A DNA stretch of 64,000 bases from Heliocidaris erythrogramma (GCA_025617745.1 CM046853.1:36216625-36280624); one strand, 5' to 3'; shown: positions 1-14,200, counted from the stretch's first letter. The notes: generated from the letters alone by a model not told the origin. Numbers and translations are program-made.

Positions 1-1309
1 AATAGAGCAATAAATAACGCCACGTGCTCTTTCATTTTTGTTTACAAAATGTATTTTATAGACATCACCAATTCATGCCAAAGGAGTTTTCTTAAATTTG
101 TTCTCCTTTTTAAAGTAAATAAATCACGAACTATTATCGCAAAATAAAATCACCAAACATCTTAAGATGCAATGTTCCCACTTGAATTTTATTGTACTGA
201 TTGATTCTTCTTTGTCATTGTCATAGTAACAATAATCATATTTTCCGGTCTTTATCTCACATTTTCTTTCATTATGAATCAAATATCTTGAGTCCAATTG
301 AACATGTTTTTCTTTAAAGACTTTGCTTCCCATTAATGTGTAATTTACCTGTTTAATTTTTATTGTGCATTTCATTAAGGAAATATACACGTTCTCATGG
401 CATTCGCAAGTAAATAAATTATACGGCAGGACGTTGATCTTCCTTTTTTTTTAGATTTGTTTCTCATAAGAAATAATGCAATCTGTTTATGAGTTCATAT
501 TGTGTTGCATCCATGTAAATTATTTGCTACCTTGCATAACATGTTCATTTCTCATCGTTGCTTTGGCCAAGATTATGCAACTGTATCAGCCAACTTTGTT
601 TTTTTTGTGAGATTGCTGTTATACAACTCCATAGGCCGATGTATACCAGTCCAAGAGTCGAACATAGGACCTTTGAAGCATTGGTGTATTTGAAGGAAGC
701 AAAGGATCAATATACACGCAATCAATATAATAGTATACATTGAACAAAAATGCTGGGACAAGATGCTCACTTAGTAACTTTGTCCTATCTTTCGGGGTTT
801 TTTTAAACGCAGCTACAAATTTTAGTTTTGTTATGCGATCGAAATAAACAGCAGAATGTAATGAAAAGTTGATAAGCAGATAATGTAGAAACGATAATAA
901 TATTGTGTATTAGTAAGTTTTGCAACCATCAGGGTGATAACAAAATAACTATTAGCTTTTAACCTATGCTTTTTACTGAATATAAAAAACACTGAAAAGC
1001 ACCGTTAACAGGCAAAAGCATGTGCGGCTACACAAACATGAGGCCAAAATATACTTGTTCAAATTATATATGAAATATGAGAGCATTTCAGGAGCAATCC
1101 CTTTCATTTTTATATTGCTACAAACGAGATCTTCTACATGGAATTATAAAATAGCTTACAAGACTGTTACCTATTCAACATTTCAAGAATTCAACACTCA
1201 TTTAAATAAATTTCATTTTTTAAACATAATCATCTTTTCCTACGGAAGGACACTACCACGATGTAATGGTTCCGAATTCGGGATTTTCCGATTTCAAGAA
1301 CACTGTTCA
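1..1309. other. No gene recognised upstream of the Kunitz exon
   Basis: AT-rich sequence with only short spurious open frames. I looked here for a signal-peptide exon or further Kunitz domains for the downstream gene and did not find a convincing one, so the start of that gene is probably in an unrecognised small exon or outside the window. Confidence 0.5.
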
Positions 1310-1687
1310 GGGCCCTGTTTCATAAAACTTGTTATTGATAACAAGTTGCAATAACTGTTATAAGCTACTGAAATCATTGCATCTGATTGGCTGAGAACAA
1401 ATTTGTCACTGTAAAAATATAACTGTAAAACTACAGGTTTCTTAGCCCTTAAAATTACAAGTTATTGCCGTTATTTCAATTTTACAGTCTTTTCCAGTAA
1501 AACAACAGCAAGTTTGTTGGTTACCGGAAATCAGCATATATTTACATAATTTTATTGTAAATATATGATTTCCGGTTTAAAAAAAAAACTGTGAAAAACG
1601 GGCATTCCCGGCATCCTGACTGCCAGGAAATTCCCGTGAAAAAACGGCAAACAGTGTACTGATAACAAGTTTTATGAAACAGGGCCC
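1310..1687. mobile_element. TIR element (MITE), GGGCCC-end family, copy 1
   Basis: The two ends are inverted copies of about 26 bp: GGGCCCTGTTTCATAAAAC at the left and its complement at the right. No coding capacity. A shorter relative lies at 18585-18736, sharing the ends and an internal stretch around CTACTGAAATCATTGC. This copy carries roughly 230 bp more than the other one. Confidence 0.8.
1522..1579. repeat. Imperfect palindrome inside the MITE
   Basis: ACCGGAAATCAGCATATATT is followed after a short centre by its near-complement ending in GATTTCCGGT. It lies in the extra sequence of the 1310-1687 element and may be a separate small hairpin element inserted there. Confidence 0.55.
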
Positions 1688-1837
1688 AGGTCACCGAGCT
1701 ATAAACCATAGGGTTTGAAGACTTATATGCCTTTGCATTTTACAAGAATTGTCTTATTATTAGTGATTACTATGCATGGATTGATTACAAATCAACTCAT
1801 CTTAATTCAATTTGATTACTCCTCCATTATCTCTTAG

Positions 1838-1999
1838 ATATTTGTACTCTATCTATCGATCCCGGTTCGTGTGATGATTCTCTGCCACGATGGGGTTATG
1901 ATGTGGAAACCTCTTCATGTGTCCAATTCCCCTACACTGGTTGTCAAGGCAACAAGAATAACTTTATGTCCGAGGATGATTGCCAATCAATTTGCGGTG
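1838..1999 (+). CDS. Exon: Kunitz/BPTI protease-inhibitor domain
   Basis: A phase 1-1 exon of 162 nt, the usual form of a shuffled Kunitz domain. It starts after TCTTAG and ends at a GGTG/GTAAGA donor. It encodes I-C-T-L through F-P-Y-T-G-C-Q-G-N-K-N-N-F to C-Q-S-I-C-G-G. All six Kunitz cysteines are present with family spacing. The residue after the second cysteine, where the inhibitory P1 residue sits, is Asp (SCDDS), unlike the Lys or Arg of trypsin inhibitors, so classical trypsin inhibition is doubtful. Confidence 0.85.
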
Positions 2000-4900
2000 G
2001 TAAGACAATCAATTAAAGAAATACTGAAACGAATTTAAGCTTGCAGATATTCCAACAATAAAAGCCAAGAACCTGACAGGTAATTCAGAAATATCTAAAC
2101 TAACGACAAGATACATGTACATCCTAAAAGGCAGTTTTTTGTAAAGCTGAATGACATGGAAAGCCTCATCCCTGTAATATTGTTTGATATCACTGTCTTG
2201 TCAGGAGTGTTACTTGATATTCAAGGTGGGTAGCAGTAGCAAACCCCTGTAGAGAACATGATTATTTCCAACATCCAAATCTTTGTTGTTTTTAGACCCG
2301 TATCTTCGTCCGTGCAGTTGCAGTTAATATACAGTGTAATTTGATTACTTTTCGATATCATTTCAATTTCTTCATACTTGAATCCGTCAGGAATTGTTTA
2401 ATGTTAAATCACATGTTCGTAATTGTACATTAAAAAAATACTTTTGGTAGATCTTTTAGGAGTGCATACCATATAATTCATGTCATGCAGACATGCATTT
2501 CCGCATTAATGATCGAATGGGCACTGCATCGGCACGTAATCCTAAGAATATTGGTTTGAAATCTGGTTAAGCGCTGGTTAAGCGCTGTGAAACCGTGTAA
2601 TAATGAGTAAGAGCGCCATGTAAATGAACTCATTGGAACGTGTTGTATGAGAATATACATTTTGATTTACAAAAACCTCGTTCAAATATATATATATATA
2701 TATATATATATAATGTGAAAGGAAATGAGAGAATAATGGTTGCGTAGCTTAAATCAGAGTTCCCAAAAGCTGTAGGCTACTCCCTTTTTGGAATTTTTGC
2801 AACGGTTGAAAAAATGTCTCCGCCGGGAATCGAACCCGGCTTAGAACGCCAATGCCCTTAACCACTAGACCACGGACACGGGTCAGTGGCTTCGGCGACA
2901 CCAAATTCAATTATCCGACAGATCGACAAAATAATCTTCAACCTCATAATTTATTTCCTTTGTCGGGGGCAGGTGAGTTTTGAACAATGACAAGCTGCAT
3001 GCCTCAGCTGGATCCAAGCGAATGCTTTGACGTTCTAAGCCAGTGACCCGGGTTCGATTCCCGGCGGAGACATTTTTTCAACTTTTACAAAAATTCAAAA
3101 AAGGGAGGACAGATTTGGCGGACTTTAAGCTACGCAACCATTATTCTCTCATTTCCCTTCACAATGCATTTATTCCCACGAGAGTTGCCAAAGCTGTTGT
3201 ATATGTTATTTCCTTACACATAATATATATAACCCTCTTAAATAATCAGATGCTGGTGGCCTTCCACGAACCTGTATCCAGCTGCAAGACACACCGCTGT
3301 CTACCTTGGATGTCTCGGACATCTTTGGCACCTCTACAACTCTGCTAGATGTGGCCCCACCTGATAATGATCGGGTCGGAGAGTTACGAACTGAAGGAGC
3401 CTTACCTACAGGTCACTTCGCTTGCAACCAAATCAACCATGGACCTCTTAGTCCCATCAGACAATTTCCTCACTCGGGTATAGCTTATGTGAAATTCAAA
3501 TGTATAATAAACGCCCCCCCCCCCCCCCCCCCCCTCTCTCTCTCCCTCTCTCTACTTTACATCAGTATTAAGCATGCCTCATACAGTTTTGATACCCCCT
3601 ACACATTTCGTCACATTTCTTTCATTTTTAGGTGACAAAAATTAAAACACCTACTATTGGAAGCTGGGCAAATATGTTTCCCTGAATAAGCAAGTTATCC
3701 CTGTTCTAGATTTCTGTTTTTCGTTGTCATTGATATTTTGAATCCATACAAAGTGGATTTAAAGTAAACAGTTTTAAGAAAGGTGTGTATATCCACACGA
3801 GAAGATGCGTTCCCTATTTATTATGGTTCTTGACATTTCATAGCTTTATTCAGAAAAAGTGTCCATATCTTGCTATTATTTCATTTTCAGCAACAATGGA
3901 CGAGATGGGCATTACGTACGAGGCCTACACCTTAGAAAGATGGACTGACCCCGCACGACAGGACCCCTTTTATGAATTGACCCCGGGAAAGGACGGAGAA
4001 CCATGGGAGAAAGTGGAAGCTCTTGGCGCCGGTATGAAACAGATGGTTTCAGCCCCAGACAGTCTGCCCTTTTCTACCTTCTCTGGTGAGTTTTTCAACA
4101 TACTCAACTTGCTAAATATTACATTTTCAAAATATACGTCAACATGTTTTGTTCTTTTTCGTTAACGTCGCAATCAATACATCTTTGCAGTGGCGTAGCT
4201 TGGACCGTGAGGGTACGTCCCACTCTCCACCCATTAAAAGGTGGAACAAGAAAAATGAAAGGAAATAGAAAACAAAGGAAGAAAAGGTAGAAAAGGAAAT
4301 GGAACGTGAAAAGCAGACTCTACGACCACATCCTACACCCTCCCCTAATTAACAAAAAAAAAAAAAAGTTACTGTTATTCAGCAGTCGAGAAAGACCGTT
4401 GCACCTCTGTGCCCCTTAACGTATCGATTCTGATTTATTGTACACCGGACACTGAAATCACAGACCAACGTGAATATTTTCTGTTGCCCTTAAAATTGTA
4501 ACTTTTCAGGACTCACCGGCGTCAGGGTCGGCCTGGAGAACAACGAAAAAGATCCCGTCATGACGGATTTCGGGGAGATGTACGCCAACTTTCTCTACAC
4601 TGACACAAGCGGTGGGACCATGGAGTTGCCACTGGTTCGTGGATCAGGCATGCTCACCCATCTCTTTACCGATGCTACACCTATCCTGACGCCATATTGT
4701 CTGCGTGCTATCAATGGCGAACCTGCTACATTCGAGTGTCCAGAGGAGGAATCTGGTAAGAGCATGTCGATATTACAGTTACCATTGAACTGCATACAAA
4801 AGCAGATGTAAGTCACAGATGTAACATGTCTAAAGGAGTCGAAGCGAAATGTTTGTGGGCAAGTCCATGCTATTTTGTCCCATAAGTTAGCGACCACTTT

Positions 4901-7900
4901 TAAGATTTTAGTAGGCTTATATTATTATGATGTCTGTTTCAATCTGATAACCCTCCTAGAACATTTATCAGACAAAATATCAAGTAAAATTATATTTTTA
5001 TATCAGTGTATATTCACAATGCCATGTTACAGTGCAATGATACTTGGTAACATACGGGACATACCTTGAACTTGTCCTTGCATAGCAGCGACTCATCGGT
5101 TGTCCGTATTTTAGAAGTGGGCGATTATCTGTCATCTGTGCATGTGTTTAGCCTTAAATGAGGCAAAAAAGTGTATTATTCGTATCCATATACCCGGTAT
5201 GTAAATTATACTTCATTACGAAGTCTAACCGTGATTGTGATCTTGAAACATATTATGTTAATTTAACATCTAAATCATTACGCAGCATAGGATTTCGGGT
5301 ATCGGAAGAGTAAAGTTGCTATATTCGTATGAATACGTTGCTGCCTCGGCAACTCTCACAAACGCAACTGTCTGCAAGGAACTTCAAATCTAAAAAGAGG
5401 CGTGTGTACCCAGAAGAAGAAGAAAAGGGAGAGAAAGAAGAAGAAGACTTTTGACTTTTCAAAATGAAACTTTATTTACAATCTAAATATAAATTATCTA
5501 CAAATAAAATATTGCAATGATATAATTTGTGTGTATGACCACAGGCCATAGAACCAGTAATAATGACAACAAAATACCATTACAATGTAAAATTAATATC
5601 AACAGATCAAAAGGCAACGTTGTTTTGTTTTAAGACAATAACGTTCTTTACAAACAATTACCAGTACAAATATTACATGCTTAGATTATATTGACCAAAC
5701 TAGGTCAAAGGAATTGCTCACAGAGCACAAAGCATTATTTACACACCATCGCTTTGTGAAGGCTGTAACATTATTTTGTAACTTGAAAAATTCAAAGTCG
5801 AGAATAATTCTGTTTTTTAATTTGGATTTCCAAACTACTAGAAGATCTAAAAAATTCAACGTGCGGTATAGCCAATAAATTGTACTTTTGAAACTAATTA
5901 TTAAAAAATTACATAAGCGCACAGCTTCCCTGCAACGACCTGAAGCATGAGGAACCAGGGCCCAGTACAGATCAAAGTCAACATTGATGTTTTTGACCAG
6001 TTCATGAATGAGATGATGGAGAACGTTGAGCGATTCCTGGATGGCTGGACACCGTATGAAGAGATGGATGATAGTTCCAGTATCACCGCACCAACCGCAT
6101 TGTGTTGGAATGTCATGATTAAAATGGTGAAGGACCGGTAGTGAAGGCAAAACATTGTGGAGCAGTTTATACTGTGTATCACCGTCCTTTTTAATGGTTG
6201 GTGGGGTATATATTTCTGTCCAATTTATTTTCCTATCACTCGAGATGACTCCGCTTTCATGCCAAAAAGATGGGCTTGCTGGGTCGTGACAGTTCAATCG
6301 AAGTTTCATAATGCGGTATGTAGATTTTGTAGATAAAATGGAAGTTCCGAAGTTTCCCAGTTTGGTCACGAAGGGGGTGGTTGTGCTGAAATGTTGACAA
6401 AGTGGGTTTTTGAGTCCGGTCGACGTAAAAACAGTAGGAAAGGTGGCAGAAAGACGACATTTTAAGATGGAGAGTTCTTGGCATATCAAACGTCGAGATA
6501 AGCGTTGACGAGTTGTGTTGTAGACTGGGTGCAGTGGAAGACTGTCAGCTGTGCGCCACTTGCCATTGATGGGGTCAATGATGTTTTTGATGAGCCTGAT
6601 TCCACACACAAAAAGCCGTGCAGGGAAAGCTGCGCTGCCTTCTAGCGATGGAGGAATTAAAGGAAAATAATTAAGTGGTACATTTAAAACATGATTAACT
6701 GACAGGGAAGCAGTGTCGATGTGAGCTCCTGAGGCCCTCCAAGCAACTAGTATTTCTGAGTAAAAACACTGAAGAGTTGTGAAGTATTTCGGGTCTAAAT
6801 CAATAAAACATAATTGAGAATCGAAATTTAGACCCCTATAATTCTTTAGATTGAGAGAGCACAATAAATAGGCCGGGTGAGTGCATTGGTTAAGAAAACG
6901 TTGTAAAAAACAAAAACGAAAAGTATAAACTCGTGCTTGGAGAAAAGCTAAACCAAGTCCACCATTACCGGGTTCACTGAATAAGATTTGTTTCTTAATA
7001 AGATGCCGTTTGTTAGACCAAACAAAATTGACTAACATGTCTTGGAGTTCATTGAGTGTGTGATGGGGGACCGATAGGGTCGCCAAAAAATGAAAAACTT
7101 TTGTAGCGGCTAATTGGTTAGCTACAAGAACCTTGCCTTTAAAAGACAGATAATTAGAAAGAGGGGTCCACCGAGAAAGTGTTTTCTTTAGTTTATTTTT
7201 ACAAATCGTCCAATTTTGCTGATTATATATATTAGTATTACCTAAGTGAACTCCAAGAAAAGTTAGTCCTTCAGTACTCCACTGGCAGCCAAGTGGTTTT
7301 TCACTTCGCCTGGACCATGAACCAGCCCACAGGCCTTTTGACTTACTGTAATTTAAACAAGCATTAGAAGACTTACTGTAGGTATTATAAACATCCTGAA
7401 TAATATTAAAACCAATATTAGAAGATAAAAATATCATTACATCATCCGCATATGCAGATACAGAAACATTCAAATTGACTTTAGGTATTTTGAAATTACA
7501 TTGTACTAAATTTTGTCTAAGTAAATGGAGAAAAGGTTCAAGTGCTATTGAGTATAGCATGCCCGACAGAGGGCATCCTTGACGAATTCCCTTTTGGAAA
7601 CAGAAAGGCGCGGTTAGAGAACCGCATACTTTAACAAAGCTTTCTGCATGACAATACAATAATTTGACACTAGATATGAAAGAGTCCCCAAACCCCATTG
7701 CCTTCATTGTATCAAAAAGATATTCATGGGATACATTATCAAAAGCTTTCTTTTGATCGAGATTGACCACAGCAAGAGGGACATCAGCAGAATTTGCATA
7801 ATGAATAATGTCTCTTACTAAAATTATGTTATCATAAATGGTACGACCCGGAATACAATATGTTTGGTCCTCATGAATTACACTCCCAATGCATAGTTTC

Positions 7901-10900
7901 AGTCTATTGGCAAGTGTTTTTGCAAAAATCTTATAGTCAACGTTTAGGAGGGAGACAGGACGCCAGTTGGTAATATCGGCGAGATCTCCCTTTTTTGGTA
8001 TCAAACTAATAATGGCTCTACGAAAAGAACGTGGTAGACTACCACATAAACTAGAATATTGTAAGACTTCAAAAAAATCATTCTTAAGTGTGGGCCAGAA
8101 AATTTGGTAAAATTCTGTAGTAAGGCCATCCATACCCGGTGTTTTACTTTTTCCTAGTTGTTTAACAGCTTGTGTTAATTCTTCTAATGAGAAAGGCGTA
8201 TCGAGGTCTTTCTGTTCTTCTTGTTCCAGACATTTAATGTTGGATAGAAATTCAGCAGAATTATTATCAATGGGAGAAAAGCTATAAAGTTCCTTGTAAA
8301 AAGAGTATACATGGTTTTTAATTTCATTTTCGTTTTCTGTGATATGACCCGAAGGGAGACGGATACGAGATATTCTTTTCCGTGATGAGTTCGACTTCTC
8401 TAAATTATAAAAGAAGGATGAGCTTGTATCAATCTCTTGAATTAGTTTAAAGCGTGATCTAATCAGAGCTCCCTTCGCATCATGTTTTAATAAATTATTA
8501 AGTTCATTTCTGTTTCTATTTATTTCTTGTTTTGTGTCACTTGACAAACTTGAGAGAGATTGGAGCTTTTCAATGGTGTTGTTAATGTTCAAAAGGGCTG
8601 CCCGTTTTTCATTAGCCATCTTTTTTCCATACATCTGAGCAATTTTTTTGATTTTGGATTTACCTGCATCCCACCACATCAAAATATTTACATATTCATG
8701 TTTGTGTAGCCTCCAATCGCTCCAAAAAAGTAATATGATATTTCTAAAATTCTCATCTTCAAGTAGAGAGTTGTTGAAATGCCAGTAGGCACTGCCCCTG
8801 GGTTTTTGGTGGGGAGGTTTTAATTCTAAGTACCCTGCATCATGGTCAGAAAGAGAGCATGGTAAAATACTGCATTTGTGAAAAGATGGTATGAGACTAA
8901 CAGGCAGATAAAAGCGATCTAGTCTGGCTCGTGAGACGCCATGAATATTGCTTGGGTTGGTCCGATGCCAAGTATAGGCTTTTTGGGAGGGATTGAGTCT
9001 GCGCCATGCATCGCATAGGGAAAAATGTTCAATCGTATTATCAAGATTTGTAGAAATTTTAGGTCTATGTTCTTTTGGCATGCTCAGGCGATCAAGCGCT
9101 GGATTAAGGGTACAATTAAAATCTCCCCCTAACACAATAGTGCCATTATTTATTGTACGTAAATGAGCATGAAGTGATTTAATGGCTATTAGGGCATGAT
9201 TATCATCATGTGGTATCAAAATATTATACAAGTGATAAAAGGTATCATCAATGCTAATCTTTGAGTATAAAACATGACTATCAACTATAGCAAAGCTATC
9301 AAACGAGCCAACCAAGTTCTTCTTCACAAGTGTTGTTATGCCGGATCCTCGTGAGGTACCGGCAGTGCAATTTACATGATATGATTTCCATAAGTTCCAA
9401 CAAGAAGAACGTGGCGTTAAATTATAAGTTTCTTGCAGAAAAATAATATCAGGTTTGAGAGCAATATTGTCAATATATGAATGTATGGAGGCGTTTTTCG
9501 CTGAACTAGAACATCCTCCTGTGTTCAGCGTGAGGAATGACAAAGTCATTACGAGGGAGAGAGTATGCAGGGCCATATAAAACATGTTGAAAATTAGGCA
9601 CACTCTTCTAATTTCTTGATTAATTTTTGTACCCGCTGTTGAGTACTTTTCTTAAAAACTGGACTATTCCGTAAAGGGATCAATTGTCTTACAAGGCCAG
9701 GTACATTCGAAGTAAATTTCCGGGCAATTTCAACAGGTTTTTTCCTTGCCTTGACCACCTTAAGGAACTTCAACAAATCCTTGTCAGACAAAGGGCCCTG
9801 ACTCGATGGAAAAGACGACGCCCACTCAGCTGAATCATCATCAGTCGACTGGGCGTCATCCCACATCGAAGAAGGGGTGGATGGAGTCGGTGAGGATGGA
9901 GATGGGGAGGACAGGATGACAGGGGAGGATGGGGTACCCAAAATTCTCGGTGTAGAAGGGGGTGTTTTCCGAACTTTACGTGGTGGTGTAAGCGAAGTGA
10001 GGGGGGTAAAAGTGGGAGAAGCTGTAGGGGTTTTTGTGGGAGTTCTTTTTCTTTTGGCAACAATGTCCGAGAAAAGTCTAGTGGGGGGTGGTGGAGTTGG
10101 CAAAGATTGTTCTGGGGCATTTTGGGATTTAGAAATACCGGTCTTATTTGTTTCGGAAACCATCCGGGGACTTTCAGTTTGGGCGTGGTGGGAAGGCCCT
10201 TCAGAGGGGATGTTCTGTACTGGGGCAGACTCAACTGTTTTAGGCTCAGTTTGCGTGACTTGTGGTTTTAAGCCCTTGGGGTGGTGTTTTGGGCCAACTT
10301 TGCCCCTTTCCGAGACTCTCTCGCTCTGTCTTTGACGGTCTGTCTTTTTGCAAGACCGGCTAAGATGGCCCACTTCTCCGCATTCAAAACAGCGCACCTC
10401 GTCCGTCGAGACAAAAACACGATAGTTCACACCTTCATGAGTGAAATCAAGATGGGCAGGTGGGGTAACATTAGGAGTAATAAGCACCTGAACCTGTCGC
10501 CGGAAGGACATGATATGTGAAAAGGCCTTATCTTTGAAGCCTAAAGGAATGGAACGAACTTGTGATACAACCTTGCAAAAAGCAGCAATTTGTTTCACTA
10601 ATATGTCATTGGGTATTTCAGTGTAAACATTCGAGAGAGTCAAACGGGTTGTGGGCAATGTAAGCGGTGACACCTCAATAAACGTGTTCTGAAAAGTGAA
10701 GCCTTTGTCTACAGCATCTTGGACCGCCGCGCGAGAATTCAAATAGATTGCAATTCTCTGTTGGCTGATCCGAGATGCCGAGACAATACAGTCGGCTGGT
10801 ACACATGAGTTAGCAAATTCCTTTACATATTCATGAATTGAAAAAGTCGGTGTCGAAACAAAAGAAATTCCATTCTTTCGACTGACTCGAGAAGGCAGAA

Positions 10901-11186
10901 CGCCCGAGTGTTGCCTCGCCGATTGTTGGGCTGAGGTCCCGGGAAGATCCCGTGCCTCCAGCCCAGCATCAGCAGCCATGGCCACCTTACACAGAGACAA
11001 GAAACACAACACTTAAAATTACACAATTTTACATAAAATAAGAACCCAATAATGGTGGACTTAAACTGGTTTTGTCTTAAGTAATGACTATACACACACT
11101 TATCACAACAAATAGGACCAGAAAGGGTCTAACAAACGGTTTTTAAGCGAAAACTTACGGAGCTCACACTAGACACGTCCTTCCAC

Positions 11187-11217
<31 letters not shown>

Positions 11218-14200
11218 AAGAAGAAAAGAAGGAGAGGAAGAAGGAGAAATAGAGGAGGAAGAAGAAGATGAAGAGTGTGTGTGTGTGTGTAATTGGGTTT
11301 TTACAGACATGTATCAATCAGATATGATTATTTACGTCTGGGACCGACCTTTAACGTCACACCATCCGAAAGACGTGACTCAGTCTCGAACCTGGGTCCG
11401 CTGAATCAGTTTATAACTTCCACTGGTATAGCTGGATTACAAGCGCACGCCACAACGCCCAGTCAAGAAGAAAACGAAGATGAAGTAAAGAGAGAGAGAG
11501 GAAGAAGGAAAAAAGGGGAAGAAGAAGAAAAGAAGGAGAGGAAGGAGAAGGAGAAAAACAAGAAGAACAGGAAGAATATGAAGAAAAAGAAGAAGCGGAG
11601 AAGGAGGAGGGGTAGATGTTCATATCATGATTTGGACAGTGGTTGGTGGTATATCATAAGTATGTAACATAGTCCGTTTCTGGGCATTTTATTCGATCCT
11701 CAGATGAAAACGATGGGAGTGGATATGTGGAGGCCTCGTGCAACTCGACATCTGAAATGGCTACCTTTGTACTGCATCTTACCAAACCTATCAAACATAT
11801 AAGTGATGTCCAGTGGGTAGCCAGCGAATCTACTGAGTGAGTCCAAAACTCATAACTCTGTAATCTGGAAATTCAAAGTTAAAGTTTTCATATATTTCCA
11901 TTTCACTGTTAAGGAAGGTAACATTTGCCGCTATTCGCAAAAGGCGTGTAAAATATTCATAGTTATATGTAAGGTATGACAATGTAAAACCATTTTTTAA
12001 TGACTCTATGGTGATCTGAAGACAAGTAACATCGTGGAATAAAAATGGGGAACGTAAAAATATAAATGATTATAACTGGAGTAGGCCTATGCGAGAGGAC
12101 CGTAAATTGGTCACATACATCCGCCCCGTTTCCAAAAGAAAACTTTCTATGATGTATTTTAAGCTTTCCAAATTACACTCTCTAATTTATCATACATTCT
12201 GAGAGTCTTCCCACATTTCTCTTATTCTGAATAGAACCTAGTGTTTTGACGGTGCTCCGACATACGCTCCTGTGGAAACTGCTCCGGTTAGGGTTAGGGG
12301 TAGGGGTATGGTTAGGTATAGTGTTTGGTCCAGGGTTTAATGTAATAATTCGGTTAGTGTATAGGGTAATGACCGCTGAGTATATGTCGTACAACCGTTT
12401 TGACGAAAGATTTAGGGTTATAAAGCCTCATTTCAATTCATTTCACACCTAGATGGGATTCGGACAACGGTGGTTTCATGACGTGCGACGAAACCTGTTG
12501 TCAGCTTTCTCCTGATGGTAAGACCGTCACCATCGATCTCCAAGGCGGTGTCTCTGAAATCAGCTACGCCATAAACGTCATCAACAAGTATGTGGTACCC
12601 CAGCACGACTACACCTATTACTGGTCCCGATATCCATTGAAGGTGCCGTGCACGAATAGCTCCGATGTATTGCTTACGAGAGGACAACGTATGCCAGTAT
12701 GGTTTTACGGGAGTGCAAGTTTCGAATCCACGATGTGCCAACGAGATCTTGTGGATGGAGGGTATGACGTCACCGCAACTCTCGAGCTCAGCAGTCCTGC
12801 AAATAGTCTTCAAGAGGTGAATAACAACAACAACAACAAAATCGCCGAATAATGAAAAAATGTGTTTTCTCATATTATAATAAATGTTTAAAGAACCTTG
12901 CTAATCAGTGTTGTAATGGTTCGAGTCAGAGTCCGGTCAGCTTTATCAGCTATCTCGACTCTACTCTGCTAGGCCTATATATACATGTACACAGCTGTTG
13001 CTTTAGACTAATACTGTGAGGACCGGTTGAAAAGACGCTGAAGGACATTGATTATGATATTTACCCTTTATGTACTTTGAGGCCGGCATGAGAGGTTTCT
13101 TTAACTTTCTCTTTACAAATAGTGCATATAACAATTTTATAATTTATATAACATAACAATGCCGTTTAACCGTTTTGATAATTATAAGAAGCTAAATATT
13201 TCACTCATTTCTATTCAATAGGTCCAATATATCATTGCTGATGCGAATGATGATTGGAGTTCGATGTACTCTTGGACCACATGCAATGCAGACAACTGCC
13301 AGTTAGAGGATGGAGGCATTACGGTCGTCATGACACTACATGTCAATTATTCGAACGTCAATTTTGCTACAAATGTGATTAGTCAATTTGTGACGGAGTC
13401 GGTCCCAGTTAACTGGAGACGTCAACCCGAAACAGTAAGTATGCCGTTTCTCGATACCTTCGTTTAAGGGAAGGGACCCACATTTAATTATGATCTTTAG
13501 CCATTGTATACCATTTACTAGTAATATAATGGGTTGTACGACAATTGTTCAGCGGTCAAAAACGTACACTAACCCAATTCATAGTGTTTACCTGGTCCAA
13601 ATATACCCCCCCCCCCCCCCCACACACACACACCTATACCTTCAGGATCTTTGACGAAATAAAGCCCGGAGCACATATCGCTAAAGTATTTGATAAGAGA
13701 TAAACTGAACTCTTGATCTTAGGACTTTAGACCCCTGGTGGTTAAATAAAAGCCGTCGAAAAATGTCTAGTCATTTATAGAGCAAATTTGATTATTATTT
13801 CATAATAGGGTGTAAATTTGATCGTGCAACGGAAGATGTGTCTTTCAATCATCTTGATTGTAATCTATGCAGTGACAGAAAATGAGAAACTAAAAATTTA
13901 TAAATTTCTGCTTAGGTTTTCAAATGACCTGGGGGTTGTTTCATAAAGCTGTTCGTAAAGTTCCGCATTGGTTTCTGAACGACTTGAATATGAAGTACGA
14001 AATGAAAAGCCAGAAGTTTTACCTGACGTTTTAACAAAGTATGACTGTATTTCCAATAATCTTAATTAGATTGTGGCAAAAAAAATATACTTTGCATTAA
14101 AAATGCTTGTTAAGAATAATAATGTTAATCTACGTCTGCATATTTCAACTTTAGCGGATGCGATTAAAAATGATTGAGAATCACATTTGACTTGCCATAT

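Larger units (their letters stand above)
5449..11187 (-). mobile_element. Tx1-clade non-LTR retrotransposon (LINE), apparently full length
   Basis: About 5.74 kb with a 5' UTR (10980-11187), ORF1, ORF2 and a short 3' UTR with AATAAA but no poly(A) tail. A 1300-residue ORF2 with apurinic-type endonuclease at its start, a YADD reverse transcriptase and a C-terminal CCHC-like finger, plus a zinc-knuckle ORF1, match the Tx1 group of the L1 lineage (Xenopus Tx1 ORF2 is of nearly equal length). Both ORFs are free of stops. The element is flanked on both sides by (TTC)n, read on its own strand, suggesting insertion into that microsatellite. It is antisense within intron 4 of the GH81 gene. Confidence 0.88.

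Noticed and set aside
4086..4509. Read-through of exon 3 into the following intron
   Set aside because: A good GTGAGT donor in phase with exon 4 makes splicing the better explanation.
5947..6141. Plus-strand open frame antisense to LINE ORF2
   Set aside because: Shadow of ORF2; no family similarity.
9770..10520. Open frames overlapping LINE ORF1 in other frames and on the other strand
   Set aside because: Shadows of the Pro/Ser-rich ORF1 coding sequence.
11293..11667. Lysine- and glutamate-rich open frame
   Set aside because: Produced by a purine-rich GAA/GGA tract; low complexity and no exon signals.
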